Positions 21,285-33,051 of a stretch of 64,000 nt of DNA are shown piece after piece. The translations under genes were made by a program, and so were the position numbers. The DNA is from Eutreptiella sp. 'Long Island Sound 2002' (Eukaryota > Euglenozoa > Euglenophyceae > Eutreptiales > Eutreptiaceae), in assembly GCA_964036045.1 (NCBI GenBank), contig OZ038384.1, forward strand, positions 61,787,355 through 61,851,354, written 5' to 3'. The notes beneath the pieces are model-generated. The model was not told the origin of the DNA. It worked only from the letters and a program-made list of their open reading frames with translations, and ran no database searches. Position 1 is the first letter of the stretch. Each line of letters opens with the position of its first letter.

Positions 21285-24116
21285 GGACATGCTGCAAAAA
21301 CAACACCGGCGGAGGACCTTCACTGTGATTGACCTGAAACATGGTTATCATCAGACGCCTCTCGCCGAGGAGTCCCGTGTGTGCACAGCCATGAGCACCC
21401 CACTTGGACCTCTCCAGTGGAAGATGATGCCCATGGGCGTTACCAACGGCAATGCGGCTTTTCAGCGGATGCTGGAGAACCTGCTTGAGCCGGTGCGTGA
21501 CTGTGCGGACCCCTTCGTGGACGACGTGATCATCGCGTCCGGGGACCCCAGTATGAGCTACGAGGAGCTCCTGGAGGCACATGAAAGGGACGTCACTCGA
21601 GTGCTGGACCTTCTGGTTCGGCACAAACTCACGGGCAGCAGTGACAAGGCCACCATTGCGGTAAGCGAGGTGGTCTTCGCTGGCCACGTGGTCGGGAACA
21701 GGCAGCGCAAGCCCATACCTGGCAAGGTGGCCGCGATTGAGCACTGGGAAAAGCTCAAAACGGTCTCTGAGCTACGGGCGTATATGGGGTTCTGCAACTA
21801 CTACTCGGGGTATATCAAAATGTATGCCGAGTATGCAGCCCCCATGACGACCATGCTCAAGGGCAACCGAGAGGAGACCAAGAAGGGGTCCAAGAAGGCT
21901 CTGGTCTGGGGTGCTGAGTCCGACCGTGCCTTTGAGGGGATGAAGCAGGCGCTGCTATCCGCAGTGGGTCTGCACGTCGTGGATCCCGACCGAGGGTTCG
22001 TCCTGCGCACCGACGCTTCCGACTACGCCGTTGGCGCTGTGTTGGAGCAAGTGCTTGACGATGGGAGGCACGTGCCCGTGGCCTTCTGGAGCCGAGTCCT
22101 GGCAGAAGGCCAGAGAAGGACGTGGACGCCCCGAGAAAAGGAGGCATATGCCATCGTCATGGCTCTCAGGAAATGGGCTGGGTACATAGCTCTCCATCCC
22201 GTCACCGTCTGCACCGACCATCAGAGTCTGCAGTCGTGGCACAAGGAGCACGTGGACACCCCCTCTGGTCCCGCCTCCCGACGGGCAAGATGGCATGAGA
22301 CCTTGGCCAAGTTCGACCTCACGGTTGTGTATATTCCTGGGAAGGATAACACAGTGGCGGACTGTCTCAGCAGGTGGGCCTATCCCGCCAGCAAGGGCAT
22401 GACGGATATCTCTGCCCATGGCGATGAGGCTGCGACCGCTGAAGCCAAGAAGATCATTGAAATGGAGCGCCTGATGGAGGAGGAGGGTGTAAAATGCTTC
22501 GTCGTCATGGCTGCGGATGCCCCCCTCGGAACGAGGATGGGCAGAGCGGTCGGAGTACTCGCTCCTGATGGAGCTGAGTCCGACAAGCACCTCTTCCCTG
22601 AGTCTTTCCTCCAGGACGACTGGACTGACAACTACGCCAAGTCTGAGGCCTTTGCGGCCGAGTATAGGGCTGTGACCGACCCTGACGACAGGCAGAAGTG
22701 GCCAAAGGGGCTGACTGAGGAAGATGGCAAGCTCTACCGGAACGGTAAGCTGCTAGTACCGGAGTCCCGGGTGCTCGAGCTTTGTGAAGCTTGGCACCAC
22801 CACATGCTGCACCCAGGGGTCAAGAAGCAAGCCCTTGACATGCAGCGCCGGTTCGAGATCGACCATATCGGTCTCTACACCGCCATCAAGAAAGTCAGGA
22901 AGGGTTGCTCGGTCTGTCAGGCCTGCAATCCCGATAACCGGAACGTCCGGGGGGAAGCCCAAACGACCCCGGTTCCTGACCAGCCCATGGAGAGCGTGGC
23001 CATGGACGTCTTCTCCATGCCCGAAGTGCACATAGGCAAGGAGACCTTTGACTGTGTGGTTCTTTGTGTGGATCGCCACAGTGGCTACGTAGTAGCCGTT
23101 CCGGCACGCAAAAAGGGGTTGCTTGCCAAGGAAGTGGCAGTCATGATGATTCGTCATTGGCTGACCGTCTTTGACATCCCCCGCACCGTTTGCAGTGACC
23201 GAGGGCCCCAGTTTACTGGTGGCTGGTTCAAGGCCATGTGTTCCCTCATGGGAATACGTCATGCCAAGAGCGTCGCCTATCTCAGCCGGTCTAACGGCCC
23301 AGCTGAAGTGGCTGGACGGCAGCTGTTCGAGAAGCTGCGCAAGATTCACATCACCAATCCACGGCGGAACTGGTTTGAGGAGATGTGGCCTGCTCTGAAG
23401 GCCCATCACGACACCCCCACCCCGGGTGGTTTGTCCCCTCACCAGATTCTGTTCGGCAGGGACCCCCTGCGTCGGGGACTTCCCTTGTCTGGTGATGGTA
23501 TGGCCATGGATGCCAAGGAATTCTTCGCGCGGCAAGAGCAAACGGCGCGGGACATCCGCCAGCAGCTCGAGAAGGAGCATGCTGAGCGTCAGAAGTCCGC
23601 CCCGAGCTCGACAGCGCAGAAGTTCAGGGTGGGAGACCCGGTGTGGGTGATCAGACCCCGCCCTATGGGCACCCACCGCACCAAAACCTGGTTCACACCC
23701 GGAGAGGTGGTCCCCAGGATTGGTGAGGACACCTACCGCATCAAGGTGGGTCACGGACAGTTCCGGGAGCGCCACGAGAGTCAACTCCGTGTGCGGGAAC
23801 CCGACCTCCGTGGCCAACATGTGTCCCTGGACTACGCCGCACATGAGGCTGATTCGGACGACGATTATGCTGAGCAGGACGACTATACTGTCGAGAAGAT
23901 CCTGGCTCAGCGTCCGAACGCCTCGGCACCCGGAGGTCTGGAGTTCAAGGTTCGTTGGCGAGGCTATGGGCCGTCCCACGACACCTGGGAACCCGTCTCC
24001 TCGTTCGTGCCGCGGGTCAATACTCCCTTCATTAGTACATCCGCAAGCACAAGACCAAGATCCACGTCTCGGACTTGGCAGCACTCACCCGGGCGATTGC
24101 AGCCAGGGGTGCCTGA
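21256..24116 (+). pseudogene. pol: Element A pol: RT palm, RNase H, integrase, chromodomain
   Basis: After the frameshift the RT continues with FTVIDLKHGYHQ and catalytic FVDDVII (about 21514-21534). RNase H spans about 21990-22380 (TDASDYAVG, REKEAYAIV, CTDHQSL, DNTVADCLSR). The integrase zinc site is WHHHMLHP...CSVCQAC (about 22790-22925). Its catalytic core has AMDVFSMP, CSDRGPQF and SNGPAEVAGR with all three acids, followed by the QILFGRD motif and a basic tether. The chromodomain (about 23880-24010) reads YTVEKIL...KVRWRGYG...HDTWEP. A small frameshift near 24030 changes the tail; in the shifted frame the protein would end at TGA 24114-24116. About 950 codons remain open, the longest intact pol stretch in the window. 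Confidence 0.9.
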
Positions 24117-25556
24117 TCAGCGCCCTGAGCTCTCCCCTGATGCATCTTGAGCGCTTGTGAGGTCGACGGATCGTCCCTTACTTGCTTGCTCTCTTACATC
24201 TTCCGGTGACCTGCCATCAGAGTGGCCACATACCCCCCCCTGCTGAATCCAGAGGAGAATGACCCCTCTCTTCTATTCGTCACTCCCCACCTGCTGAATC
24301 CTTGGGAAACCAGGTACGGCGACTGACCCTCATATTTCTGAGCTCTTGGGGCCTTGAAGCCCATACGACGTTGCGCAACGGATGCCGCTGTCATCGGCAT
24401 TGCGATTTTTGAGTGTGTGGTCTGGTCCCATGGCACTTGCGGGATCCAGACCAGTCTACGTGTGTCGCGACTATATATGGCCTGGACTCAGGCGTTTTCC
24501 TGTCCACCCTCCTGCATATGCCTTATCCTAACCGGGGCGTGGTTTGGCGCTCTATCCAGAGTGTGTTTACACGCCTATTACCCCGCTTATTGCTTGTTTT
24601 TCTACCCCCCAGAATATGTGCATTTGTATGTTCAGTCTTGTCAGCCCATCACTGAAGTATGGACTTTTTTTCCCCCCGAGGGGATGCGAATCGGCTACGA
24701 AGGCGCTCTGAGTCGCCGTTTACATGTTCTTACATAGGGTCCAGCTTGGACCAGTACCTAAGTACAAATTCTTCTGTTTGAGTGCCCGTGATACCGTGTG
24801 CCCTATTCGCTGTGATGTGGAGATCCTGATGGCGCCAGGCGGGAAGCCCAGTTGCCTGACTACACTCCCAGCGGTCCGCCACTGTCAGTCCCAGTGTGAG
24901 CCTGCCGACTCGCAGACGCACTTGCAGTCGGATGGGGAAGGTTTGCCTGGTGAACTGGTGGTTTGAGGAGTCGACGCCTCCACCCACACTGCATGAGGAC
25001 TCCCTCATGTATGGCCTTCGTGGTAATAGGGCGAGGGAAAAGACGGCCTTGACGCCCGATCCCTTAAGGAGGAGCTCGTTCGGCTGTACCACTCTGGACT
25101 CGCGTCGTGGATATGGACATGGTGCGCCCGAGGAAGGACCCGTGGGGACTCTCCCCCAGCCGGCGGCCCTTGGGAAGCTTGGGGTAGCCTGATGGCACTT
25201 TGTGGTCGCTTTCGACCTGTGGGACCACCTCGGTCGTCGTGTGACGCCTATGTTGGCCGTGTATGCCACTGCCACTGTGGTAGTGACCGTAGAAGCCGGC
25301 ACCCGGTGCGCCTGGTATGGGTTAACGGGTCCTTTGGATGCCTAACAATCGCCGCCAGGACCCGGGACTTGATACTTGATACTATACTTGCAGTTACTAA
25401 CAGCTACAGCACCGTACCTGTCTTACTGTGGGATTTGGGCAGCCTAACCTGCGAATCAGCCTGAAGTGAGGATGTGACACCCCCCCCTTCAGGAAATGGT
25501 CCCGGGTACCCGCTGCCATGCGTGGGTGTTATCGAGCCTCCCCCAGGGTTTGCTCT
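24117..25556 (+). other. Element A 3' untranslated region, no gene seen
   Basis: 1.4 kb between pol and the polypurine tract. It has short open frames only, none with recognisable content. CCTGCTGAATCC occurs twice (about 24235-24305). Confidence 0.6.
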
Positions 25557-25567
25557 AAGGAGGGGGG
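25557..25567 (+). other. Polypurine tract of element A
   Basis: AAGGAGGGGGG lies directly before TGAAGCGG, the same arrangement as element B. Confidence 0.82.
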
Positions 25568-28540
25568 TGAAGCGGTACCCAAAACCCCATGGCTAGGGTA
25601 GGGCATACAACCGGTCTCCGGTCCACTAACCCCATGTACGGAAGGGAAGACGCCCGTTGACGCCCGGTGCGAGCCCGGCGGGAGCGTGTTCCGTGCCGTA
25701 AAGCCCCGCATCGGCAACCGATGCGCCGCCAGCGGAGATTTATATATCAGAATGTCAGGAATCAACAGGGTTTTTTTTTTCATATTGTTTCCGTCAATTT
25801 TTACGCTTCCGTACTGATATTCACTGTTTTGACAGCTGGCGGTTAGTTCGCGACTTTAGCGTAACCGCCAGTTTAACTGTTATATACAGATATTTTAGCG
25901 CAAATCGTGACAAAGACTCTAAAGTCTTCAGGAATTGCATTGATGCATCCGCAATTTTCACATTCTACACTCGCAACCTTAATCCGAATTTTTCAGGATG
26001 TCGAAATCAGATTTTCGACTTCGACATCCCCGCACTTGATTTGACCTCTTTCGAGTGGACCTACGTGCTTCCCTATGCACGAATCAACTTTCCCTTTGTC
26101 TTGCCCTCCATTTGTCTTAGAGATATGGGCAAAACAAAGTTGATTCGGGAGGCCACTTGTGAGGGTCATATCTCGTGCCGCTTGCGAGGAATGACAATAA
26201 GGAAGCCCGGGATGTATTCACAATACTCCGGACGGAATTTAGGAAGCTTTATACGCCTTGCGTCTCCACACGTGCGCGCTAGCGTAATGGATCATGGTCA
26301 AGAGGGTAGAGTTTGCGTTAGAACTCTTTGGCCATGATATTGCGTGCGTTAAGATAACTTTCGAGTGTAGCGCGCGAGTGTTGGTGTTGCATAGGAACTT
26401 TCCTTGAGTTCCTATGAGCGATTGACACAAAGTTATGCCCTTGGAGGGGCATGACATATCGTGGGGGGGGCTACCTTTTTGGGCAGTATGTGGTATGTGC
26501 CATGTGTTGTATTGCGTGCCCATTTGGCGGGTTTGGCTAAGAGCGATACACCCAACAATGGACCTCATATTGCACAAGGCCCCTCCTTATACTCCCCACG
26601 ATCAATTGCAAGCCTAACCTTCGTGGAGGGAAGCTTGTGTGGCGATCCCAAAGCGATGCGTTGGGAGCAAGGTGTGTATTTTGCAATTTTCCATTTTGTT
26701 TTGTGCCCAAGTGGGAAGTAGCGCTCGTGACCTTTCAAAGCGCCCCAAGTGGAGCACATATGTGGAATCGAAGGTCATTGGTGTCAAGTCATTGTGTGTA
26801 GAAGGATTGGTCGATTACTCAATCCAAGCCGAAGATAGTATAATATATTTGTGCGCCTTTCAAGGCCCTTTTGGGTGTTTTTTCGCCAATATTGCTGTTT
26901 TTTGCCCGTCATGATGTCAAGTGGCGACCGTGTATCTCAACGTTGCGCTCAATTGACATCATGACCCAAGTATGTTATGAGGGTACCTACTTCGGTGCCC
27001 GACATATATTCAACCCGGCGAATAACTCCTCTTGGGCTTGGCATACCGTGGCCGCCATGTTGGCGATTTGGGACTATCCCAAATCATGCGCTCACTTGGC
27101 GACCCTGCCATTCCCAAAACCGGTGGAGTTGGGCGACGCACAAAAGATATGTTGGACACATATGACTTGATACCAAAGCGGGCATGTGCCTCATTTGCCC
27201 CAACCATGAGTGTCTGCATTTTTGGCCATTTTGAGCAATTTTCCACATTTTCTGCCCGCCGTGCACCATGTTCAGCTACCTCGTGCACGCCGGACGCATG
27301 GACCAATGGACCATATATGACATGGGTGATATGTATTTTGGTCCCCATGGTTCACACACCACGTAGGCGAAGCGGGGCAACCTTCGGTAAGGTGCTAGCC
27401 CAAAGTGAGTGTGGGCAATTTTGCCATTTTGGCATTTGTGGACCCAATTGGGATTGTCACCACGCCAAGTGGCATGGAGATCTGTGAGAGCCAAGTGCAT
27501 GGGAGTCTTCGTTGGACTCCTGGTGGATGGCGTATGGAATGGGGGATCAGATCTTCAAGCCGGCGTGGAGATATACTATTGGGAGCACCCCCGAAATTTG
27601 GCTCATTTCGAGCAGCCAAAATGACCCCCTTTTGGGACCCCAATTTCACCCCCCCCCGTGTGGTCAATTGGCGGCCCCATATCTCTATGCCCATGAGGAG
27701 CTCGGACATAATTCTAAGTTGTACACTCAGATAAAGGTCCTAGGTCCTGCCTCCTATCCTGTGAGTCATTGGCCTTGCCCTGGCCGGGCGGGCCACGCGT
27801 GAAAATGATGCCAGTTTTGGTGATTTTGGCATCATGACCCCACTTGACGAACCCGTGGTGCCCTGATGCCGGGACCTCAGAGGGCACCAGGTTGGGTGAG
27901 GGCTCCAAAGAGGTCATACTCGAAGGGCATAGGGTTAGTTGCTTCGTCCCTACCTCTGGCGGGTCCGGACGAGGGGTCAGTTTTGGAGATTTTTGAGCTA
28001 ATTTCAGTTTGGGCTGAAACAGTTCATTTTGAGCTACCAACTCCTAGGGGATAATGGCGGAGCCATATCTCTGACTCAGAGAGGAGTTGGGACCTGCTGT
28101 TGAGGGGGCATAGGGAACGACTGTCGGTTGGCCTTGGAGTTCCTTGGTTCCAGGAAACGCGCCTGTGGCTCGGCGGGACACCCCCCCTATTGGCAGGGTT
28201 TCAGGGTCCGGACTGAGCAGGGCATGGGTTGTGTTTGAGCCCCCGCCCCCACCAGCCACTGAGAGGGTCGGACCTGGGATTGGGATATAACTGGGGACTG
28301 AGTGTCTATTGTCCTGTGATGCCCTTACCCCAGTCCAGTCTTAACCCCATGTGTACATATCCTGATGTGTTGCTGTACATACTTTTGTTCCCTTGTTTCA
28401 GAGTGGCAAGGATCCTGAAACGCTTTGTCACATGACATGAGCGCAATGATGCCCCTGTGAGCGTAGTGCTTTGCCTGCCTGCTCACTTGCTTGTGTCCAC
28501 CGCAGCGTCCCGTGGCCAGGCCCCCGACGGGAACGCGTCA
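25568..28540 (+). repeat. Element A 3' LTR, 2973 bp
   Basis: Starts TGAAGCGGTACCC after the polypurine tract and ends GCGTCA where the C1 gag resumes. Its last 1145 bases match the window start. Its first 500 bases share blocks with the B LTR (25725-25770 and 25985-26045). Confidence 0.88.
25997..26031. promoter_or_regulatory. Conserved GTCGAA inverted repeat in LTR U3
   Basis: ATGTCGAAATC and GATTTTCGACTTCGACAT form an imperfect palindrome. The B LTRs hold the same arrangement (near 8200-8235 and 19070-19100) within a few bases, although the rest of U3 has diverged. A factor-binding site or hairpin is inferred. Confidence 0.4.
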
Positions 28541-30628
28541 GTGGCACTCATCCTCGTAGTGCTTCCGCTTCCCGCAGAATGCACACGTGATGGTGCACCT
28601 GTAATGATCCGGCAGCTTCGCTTTGGCGCCGGTGTTCTTCTCCTGCTGCTTCCCCTGGACTACGAAGCAGTCTCGCTGCTCGCAGTCAGGGGCGTGCTGC
28701 AGGTGGCCCTGCTCGTCTCTGGCATCACACCAGAATAGCTCCTTCACGTTCTCCATGATACGGGCGTGAGCGTGTTTGGGGGTAGTCCCCTGCCCAGGTC
28801 GGGACCCTTGGTACCCTTTGCCATGACCTCCAGAACCTCCTCCTCCAGGACGCCAATTGTTCAAGTGCTGGTCGCTCTCCTTCTCCAGCGCCAGCTCCAG
28901 GAGTAGCACGCATAGATCCTCGTAGCGGAGGGATCTAGCCTTGCGCTCCGCCGTAGAACGGCACTCGTCCCATAGCTCTCGAGGGAGCTTGGCCACCAAC
29001 CAGAACAGCAGGTCGTCGCTGCTGTAGGAACCGGGCGTCAGTCGTCCAGCCCAGTGATCCAGGTCAGCCAACAGCTCAGAGACCCTGCCAGGTTTGGGGT
29101 TGTTGGGCAGCACGGGCAGGTTCTGGATCTCGGCCCTGATGGAGAGATCGGTTTCGTAGGTCGGGTACTGCCTCTCCAGGGCAGCCAACACATCGGCAAA
29201 GGTGGCGGAGTTAGTCACGATCTGCCTGACCTGCTTCTCCAGGTACTTGGTCTTGCAGCACTGCAGGAGCAGATCGCACTTGACTCGCCCACTAGCGTGG
29301 GTTTGGCCGGTCAATCGGAGAAACCGGCCAAAATTCTCAGCGAACTCGCTGAGGTCCTTGCCTGTGAACTCAGGCAGATTCACCACGATCTTGGAGGTGG
29401 CAATAGCCTTCGCCTCCTGAGACCTGCGTCCCTCAGGGCGTCGGGTCTTCTTCTTCTTCTTCTTCTTCTTCTTCCCCCTTGGGTCCTCGGGGTCCTCCGG
29501 GTCATCGTCCTCCGAGGGCAAAGCAGAGGTCATCGACGGCGGCTCATCATCGGAGGGGTCTCCGCCTAGATCACTAGAGCCATAAGGCTCCACGTCCACC
29601 ATTGCCCTCAAGGCTGTCATCCCCAGCCGGTCTAGCTCGGCCCTCGTAGAGTTCGTCACGTGGCTGTAGGGCGGCTGGGCCGTTCTCGGTACGAAAGGAC
29701 TTCTCGGTATAGGTGCAGGGGTCGGCATCGGTCGACTCCTCAGGCTCCCCAGGGTGTTTGTCAACCCTGCCGCCAGGTGGTCGGCCTGTACTCGGTGGGG
29801 TGACATTCCCACCGTTGTAGGTGACGCATGGGGCGGGATCATCAGGGGCTCCATTTTCTCTCGGATCTCTTGAGTGAGGTCGCCCACGATTTTTGAAGTG
29901 GCTCCTCGGAGCAGCTCGTTGATCTCCGACCGCGTCAGGGACCTGTTGGAGGATCTTCCCGATCCTCTACTCCTGCCTCCAAGAGACTCAGGTCCTCTCC
30001 TCAACCCACTCAAGGTTGCATACCCAGGTGCATACACGGGAACATCCACATAGGTTCCAGTAGCGGGTAGTGGATGGGGATATTCAGCCGCATACCATCG
30101 CGGCGCAGAGCTGGAAGCCTCCGGCTCACTGGCAGTAGTTGCCTCAGGGAGCGCAGTGGTAGGTGGGCCCATACCATAGGCGGGGTAGGGAGGCATGCCA
30201 GTAACGCCTGTGCCCTCTGCCATAGGCGGGTTGGTTATGGGAGTGGATGTTGCAGCGGCTGGGTCTGGAATTGGGAGTGTGGTGGTTATAGGAGAGGGTG
30301 ATGCGTGGAGGCCAGAAGCGCTTGGTGCGCCTTCGAAGGTAGGGTCATTCGTCAGGTCTTGTCCTTGTTCCTCTCCTTCGTCTGCTTCGTCTCCAGCATC
30401 CTTCTCGCTCTCTCTCTTCCTCTTCACAGGCTGGGGGACCACCTCCTCGACTGAGAGGGCCCTGAAGGCCGTCTGGAGTCCATCCAACGAGTCCTCAGCC
30501 ACTTCCACTGGCCCATGTAAGGGCTCCGAAGGTACAGCGCGAGGTCCAGGTCGAGGTTCACCAGGTGCTGGCCTTGCCGGTGCCTCAGGCGCTGTCTTCA
30601 CGTCGGCGTCCTCTTTCCTTGTATCCAT
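28541..30628 (-). pseudogene. gag: gag of C-family element C1, truncated at zinc knuckle
   Basis: Starts at ATG 30628 (MDTRKEDADV). Order: Pro/Ala/Ser-rich N-terminus; Arg/Ser-rich patch; a poly-Lys run (CTT repeat, about 29447-29476) followed by RRPEGRR; a retrotransposon capsid region from KIVVNLPEFTGKDLSEFAENF to about LLLELALEKESDQ; a Gly-rich linker; and a classical zinc knuckle CAFCGKRKHYEDEC (C-X2-C-X4-H-X4-C). The frame stops one codon later because the LTR of A begins. The homologous C2 copy continues with a Lys/Gly tail. The capsid part resembles gag of standard gypsy elements more than gag A or B. This is the N-terminal 695 codons of an otherwise undamaged gag. Confidence 0.85.
29447..29476 (-). 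repeat. CTT/AAG microsatellite coding poly-Lys
   Basis: Tandem CTT on plus encodes about ten Lys in the C1 gag, followed by TRRPEGRR. It may serve as a nuclear or RNA-binding patch. Confidence 0.7.
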
Positions 30629-30711
30629 CTTCGTTCGCCCTTCTGCTTATATGTGATTCCTCGGCGCACTGGATGTACGGCGCGGGGTTGCTGCCGGTGC
30701 GCAGAGACATT

Positions 30712-30727
30712 CTGCCTCTTGCTACCA
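30712..30727 (-). other. Primer-binding site of element C1
   Basis: TGGTAGCAAGAGGCAG on minus resembles the B site with one extra A. It marks the end of the 5' LTR. Confidence 0.6.
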
Positions 30728-31468
30728 GAAAAGTTTATAGTGGTTTCAACACTGTGTTTTTGTCTCTCCTGCTGCTTGCTGCTGGTGTAGGGTTTCCTGC
30801 TGCTTGTTTTTGGAGATGAAAAGCTTTTTTTTGCTGAAATACAGTAACCCCAGGATAGCCCAAGCCAGAGGTGTGCAAGCAGAAGAGAATCAGGATCAAA
30901 GCATGAAGGGCTGCAGTGTAAACAGTGAAAGATGAAAGGATATTCACAGAAACTGCAACTCAGGTCAAATCGGATTGCATATTCACAAAGATAGCTGAAA
31001 TGTTTTGGAAAAGAGTTGGAAAACTGCCCCATGGTCACTCTATCTCCATAGTGCCATCTCAGGAGATGTGCACTCTTTGTTTTGGGTCCCATATGTGCTG
31101 AGGTGGCATGGCTTGTGGCGATGAGGTCACTGCCATGTCACATGGGATCTTCCTACTTAGCTAGGCTGACCAGGAATTGAACCCAGGACCTCTCAAAAAG
31201 AGGTGCCCAGCCCCCTAGGGTGCATACCACTAGGACAGCTAAGTATTCATGGAAAAACATAGATAAATTCATAGGCTCTGCCCTGGATATGTCAGTACTC
31301 AGTCAACTCAGGAAAAGATGATTTACTTCACATTGAAAGGGGATTAAGGGGTCCACTCCATATCCTGATTGGGTGTTTGGTTCCATAGGTCAAAATGTGT
31401 TATCACCACTTTTGGTGGGACCAATACTAAGATAGAAATGCCTGGATGCTCAGTGCATCTCTAATACA
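30728..31468 (-). repeat. 5' LTR of C1
   Basis: On minus it starts TGTATTAGAG at 31468 and runs to the primer-binding site. It is homologous along its length, with many differences, to about 41550-42260: both have CTTAGTxTTGG, a tRNA-like segment and ACTGCAGCCCTTCATG in the same order. The outer boundary is set by where C2 gag homology resumes; the inner end may be off by a few bases. Confidence 0.65.
31159..31240 (-). other. tRNA-like sequence within C1 LTR
   Basis: 82 nt on minus with an A-box-like TGTCCTAGTGG and a B box GGTTCAATTCC. Arms: CCTAG/CTAGG (D), ACCTC/GAGGT with a 7-nt TTTTTGA loop (anticodon) and CCTGG-type T arm with one mismatch, closed by GCTG/CAGC. About ten extra bases lie between D and anticodon arms. 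Not a functional tRNA by eye. Confidence 0.6.
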
Positions 31469-31476
31469 ACTAGATT

Positions 31477-32115
31477 ATGCCTCAAAGCATTGAAAAAGCA
31501 CTTTTTCTTGCTGCCAGAGATGAGCAGGGCTGCCTGCTTCATGCCCCTGACTGCGACCAGCGGGACTGCTTCGTGGTCGGGGGGATGAAGCAGGAGACCA
31601 ACACCGGCGGCAAAGACAAGCTGCCGGACCACTACACGTGCACAATCACCTGTGCGTTCTGTGGTAAGCGGAAGCACTGAGAGGACGAGTGCTACCACAA
31701 GCAACGCCTTTCGGCGAAGACCAAGGCCGAGAACGCCAGTGGCAAGGGCAATGGCAAGGGGAACGCCGACAAGGACAGTGGCAAGGGTAAGTCCAAGGGC
31801 AATGGCAAAGGCCAAGGTGGCAAAGGCAAAGGTGGACGAGGAGCCTCTGACCGCAAGCCGGACCAGGACAAGAACGCGAACCAGTCCGGAGGGAAGCCCA
31901 ATAATACGCCAGTGGGGAACTCTGAGCCCTCTGGTGGGCAACCAAACACGGGACCTACGACCCGTTTCCAGGCGCAAGCCCAACAAGAACAAGGGACTAA
32001 GCGTGCCAACGAAGATGGGGACCAGTCTGACGCCCGCAAACGCTCCCGTTTCATGCGCATGGCGCGGAAACTTCAGAACAAGGGGTTCAAAGTGACCTGC
32101 CCCGCGGAGTTCTGA
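31477..32115 (+). pseudogene. gag: C2 gag C-terminus (nucleocapsid)
   Basis: From the C1 junction the frame reads ARDEQGCLLHAPDCDQRDCF, parallel to C1 gag. It then has the zinc knuckle CAFCGKRKH-stop-EDEC, in which TGA (31678-31680) replaces the Tyr seen in C1. A long GK/GNGKG-rich basic tail with KRSRFMRMARK ends at TGA 32113-32115. Pol follows in the same frame. The basic tail would bind RNA. Since C1 lacks the tail and C2 lacks the start, the two copies together show the family gag layout but are separate insertions with different sequence. Confidence 0.78.
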
Positions 32116-32562
32116 CAGGGACGCTCCGGAGGACCTACAGATCTGGTGTTCGGGGTACGCATCCTTCTTGGGGGACGTGAATACCTTGGGGTACTGGATA
32201 CTGGGGCCACTATATCTATTGCCGCCAAGAAAAGTGTACCTCGTTGGGACCTGAAGAACATCATGCCTACCGCGGCCATCCGCATGGGAGATGGGCATGT
32301 GGTGCACAGTTGTGGGGACTGTGAGGTCAAAGTGCCTATGGGATCTGAAAGCATTGCCCATCGAATTTGCGTGATGAGCACCGAAGCCTTCGACTTTGTA
32401 CTGGGGACCGACTTCTTCGTTGAGCACTCCAAGATTCTATCCCTCACCCTGCAAGCACCCTACGTCCTCCGAGTGGACCATGGTGACGGATGGGAATCCG
32501 TACCTCTGGAGCAGTCTGAGCACACGTCTTGCTACTTGAGGGTATGCACGAAGGAGCCCTAA
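32116..32562 (+). pseudogene. pol: C2 protease
   Basis: Same frame as gag after TGA-CAG-GGA. It contains GVLDTGATISIAA (catalytic Asp) and the downstream FVLGTDFF of retropepsins. The frame ends at TAA 32560-32562 after TKEP, where the next domain continues in another frame, so a frameshift is likely. The in-frame UGA-C at the gag/pol boundary could be a leaky stop, as the UAG is in A, B and D, but its context differs and only one copy is visible. Confidence 0.78.
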
Positions 32563-32579
32563 ACCATGATGGTTGCCTC

Positions 32580-33051
32580 CAAAAACTGAGGACTATCAGC
32601 TCCTTGGGGATGTCTTGGACCAACGTCTAAAGGAGTTGGGATACTCCAGGGAAGACCTGAACGTGGAGCTATTCGCCTGCGACAAGCAACATGTCCTGGA
32701 CCTCTACTGCAGCAAAAGGGAAAAATTCCTCCTATAAATTTTACTTTCCCTCTTTCGGGATGGCCTACCGAGACCCAAGATTCAGCGAACCTGGGAAGGT
32801 CCTGATCAAGGTGGCCCTGGAACGTTCCCGTATGGTCCTGTGCTCCCCCGGTTGGGGAGCCCATGGGGGAAATGAGTACTGGCGTACTCTATTGGACAAG
32901 CTGACGCTCACCTCCATCCAGCTGCCGGATGACGCCATCTACGTGCCTCTGGGCCGCAAGATGCCCATCGGGAAACCAGGATGGGGAAGCATGCTGAGCG
33001 TGGTGGACGGGAGCTTAGCCCCAGTGCCCTTGGGAAGATCTGGAGGCTGCT
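32580..33051 (+). pseudogene. pol: C2 Dam-like domain between protease and RT
   Basis: One frame reads KELGYSREDLNVELFACDKQ and stops at TAA near 32737. The next frame resumes with YKFYFPSFGMAYRDP...LIKVALERSRMVLCSPGWG...EYWRTLLDKL. The ELFA motif, the P-S-F slot, the helix before MVLCSPGW and the Trp-Leu-Leu ending follow the same order as DAFAN, NPPF, ILVVPLW and WFQEL in element D. It is therefore the same domain, one frameshift apart, with PSF for PPF. Function is unknown; in DIRS elements and phages this fold is a DNA N6-adenine methyltransferase. Confidence 0.55.

Larger units (their letters stand above)
1..28540 (+). mobile_element. Element A: large Ty3/gypsy chromovirus, split by element B
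   Basis: Bases 1-1146 and 27396-28540 are direct repeats. They flank a plus-strand upstream ORF, gag and pol, so they are the two LTRs; the first 1.8 kb of the 5' LTR lies before the window. The interior is interrupted at 6293-19549 by element B plus a duplicated target site. Pol carries protease, a Dam-like domain, RT, RNase H, integrase and chromodomain. The copy is dead: TAG in gag, two pol frameshifts and the B insertion. It lies within the gag of C1, which stops exactly at the right LTR end. I see no convincing primer-binding site after 1146. Confidence 0.9.
28541..31468 (-). mobile_element. Element C1: 5' part (LTR, PBS, gag), cut by element A
   Basis: Reading minus: a 5' LTR of about 741 bp, a primer-binding site at 30727-30712, a short leader, and gag from 30628 until it is cut by the A LTR at 28541. 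The rest must lie left of the window. C1 sits inside the gag of C2, since C2 gag homology starts right after the LTR end at 31468. The LTR matches the region after C2 pol (about 41512-42262). Confidence 0.75.

Noticed and set aside
28541-32115. One inverted or palindromic gag gene
   Set aside because: The two halves differ in sequence and overlap in the ARDEQG-to-zinc-knuckle region; they are two copies.
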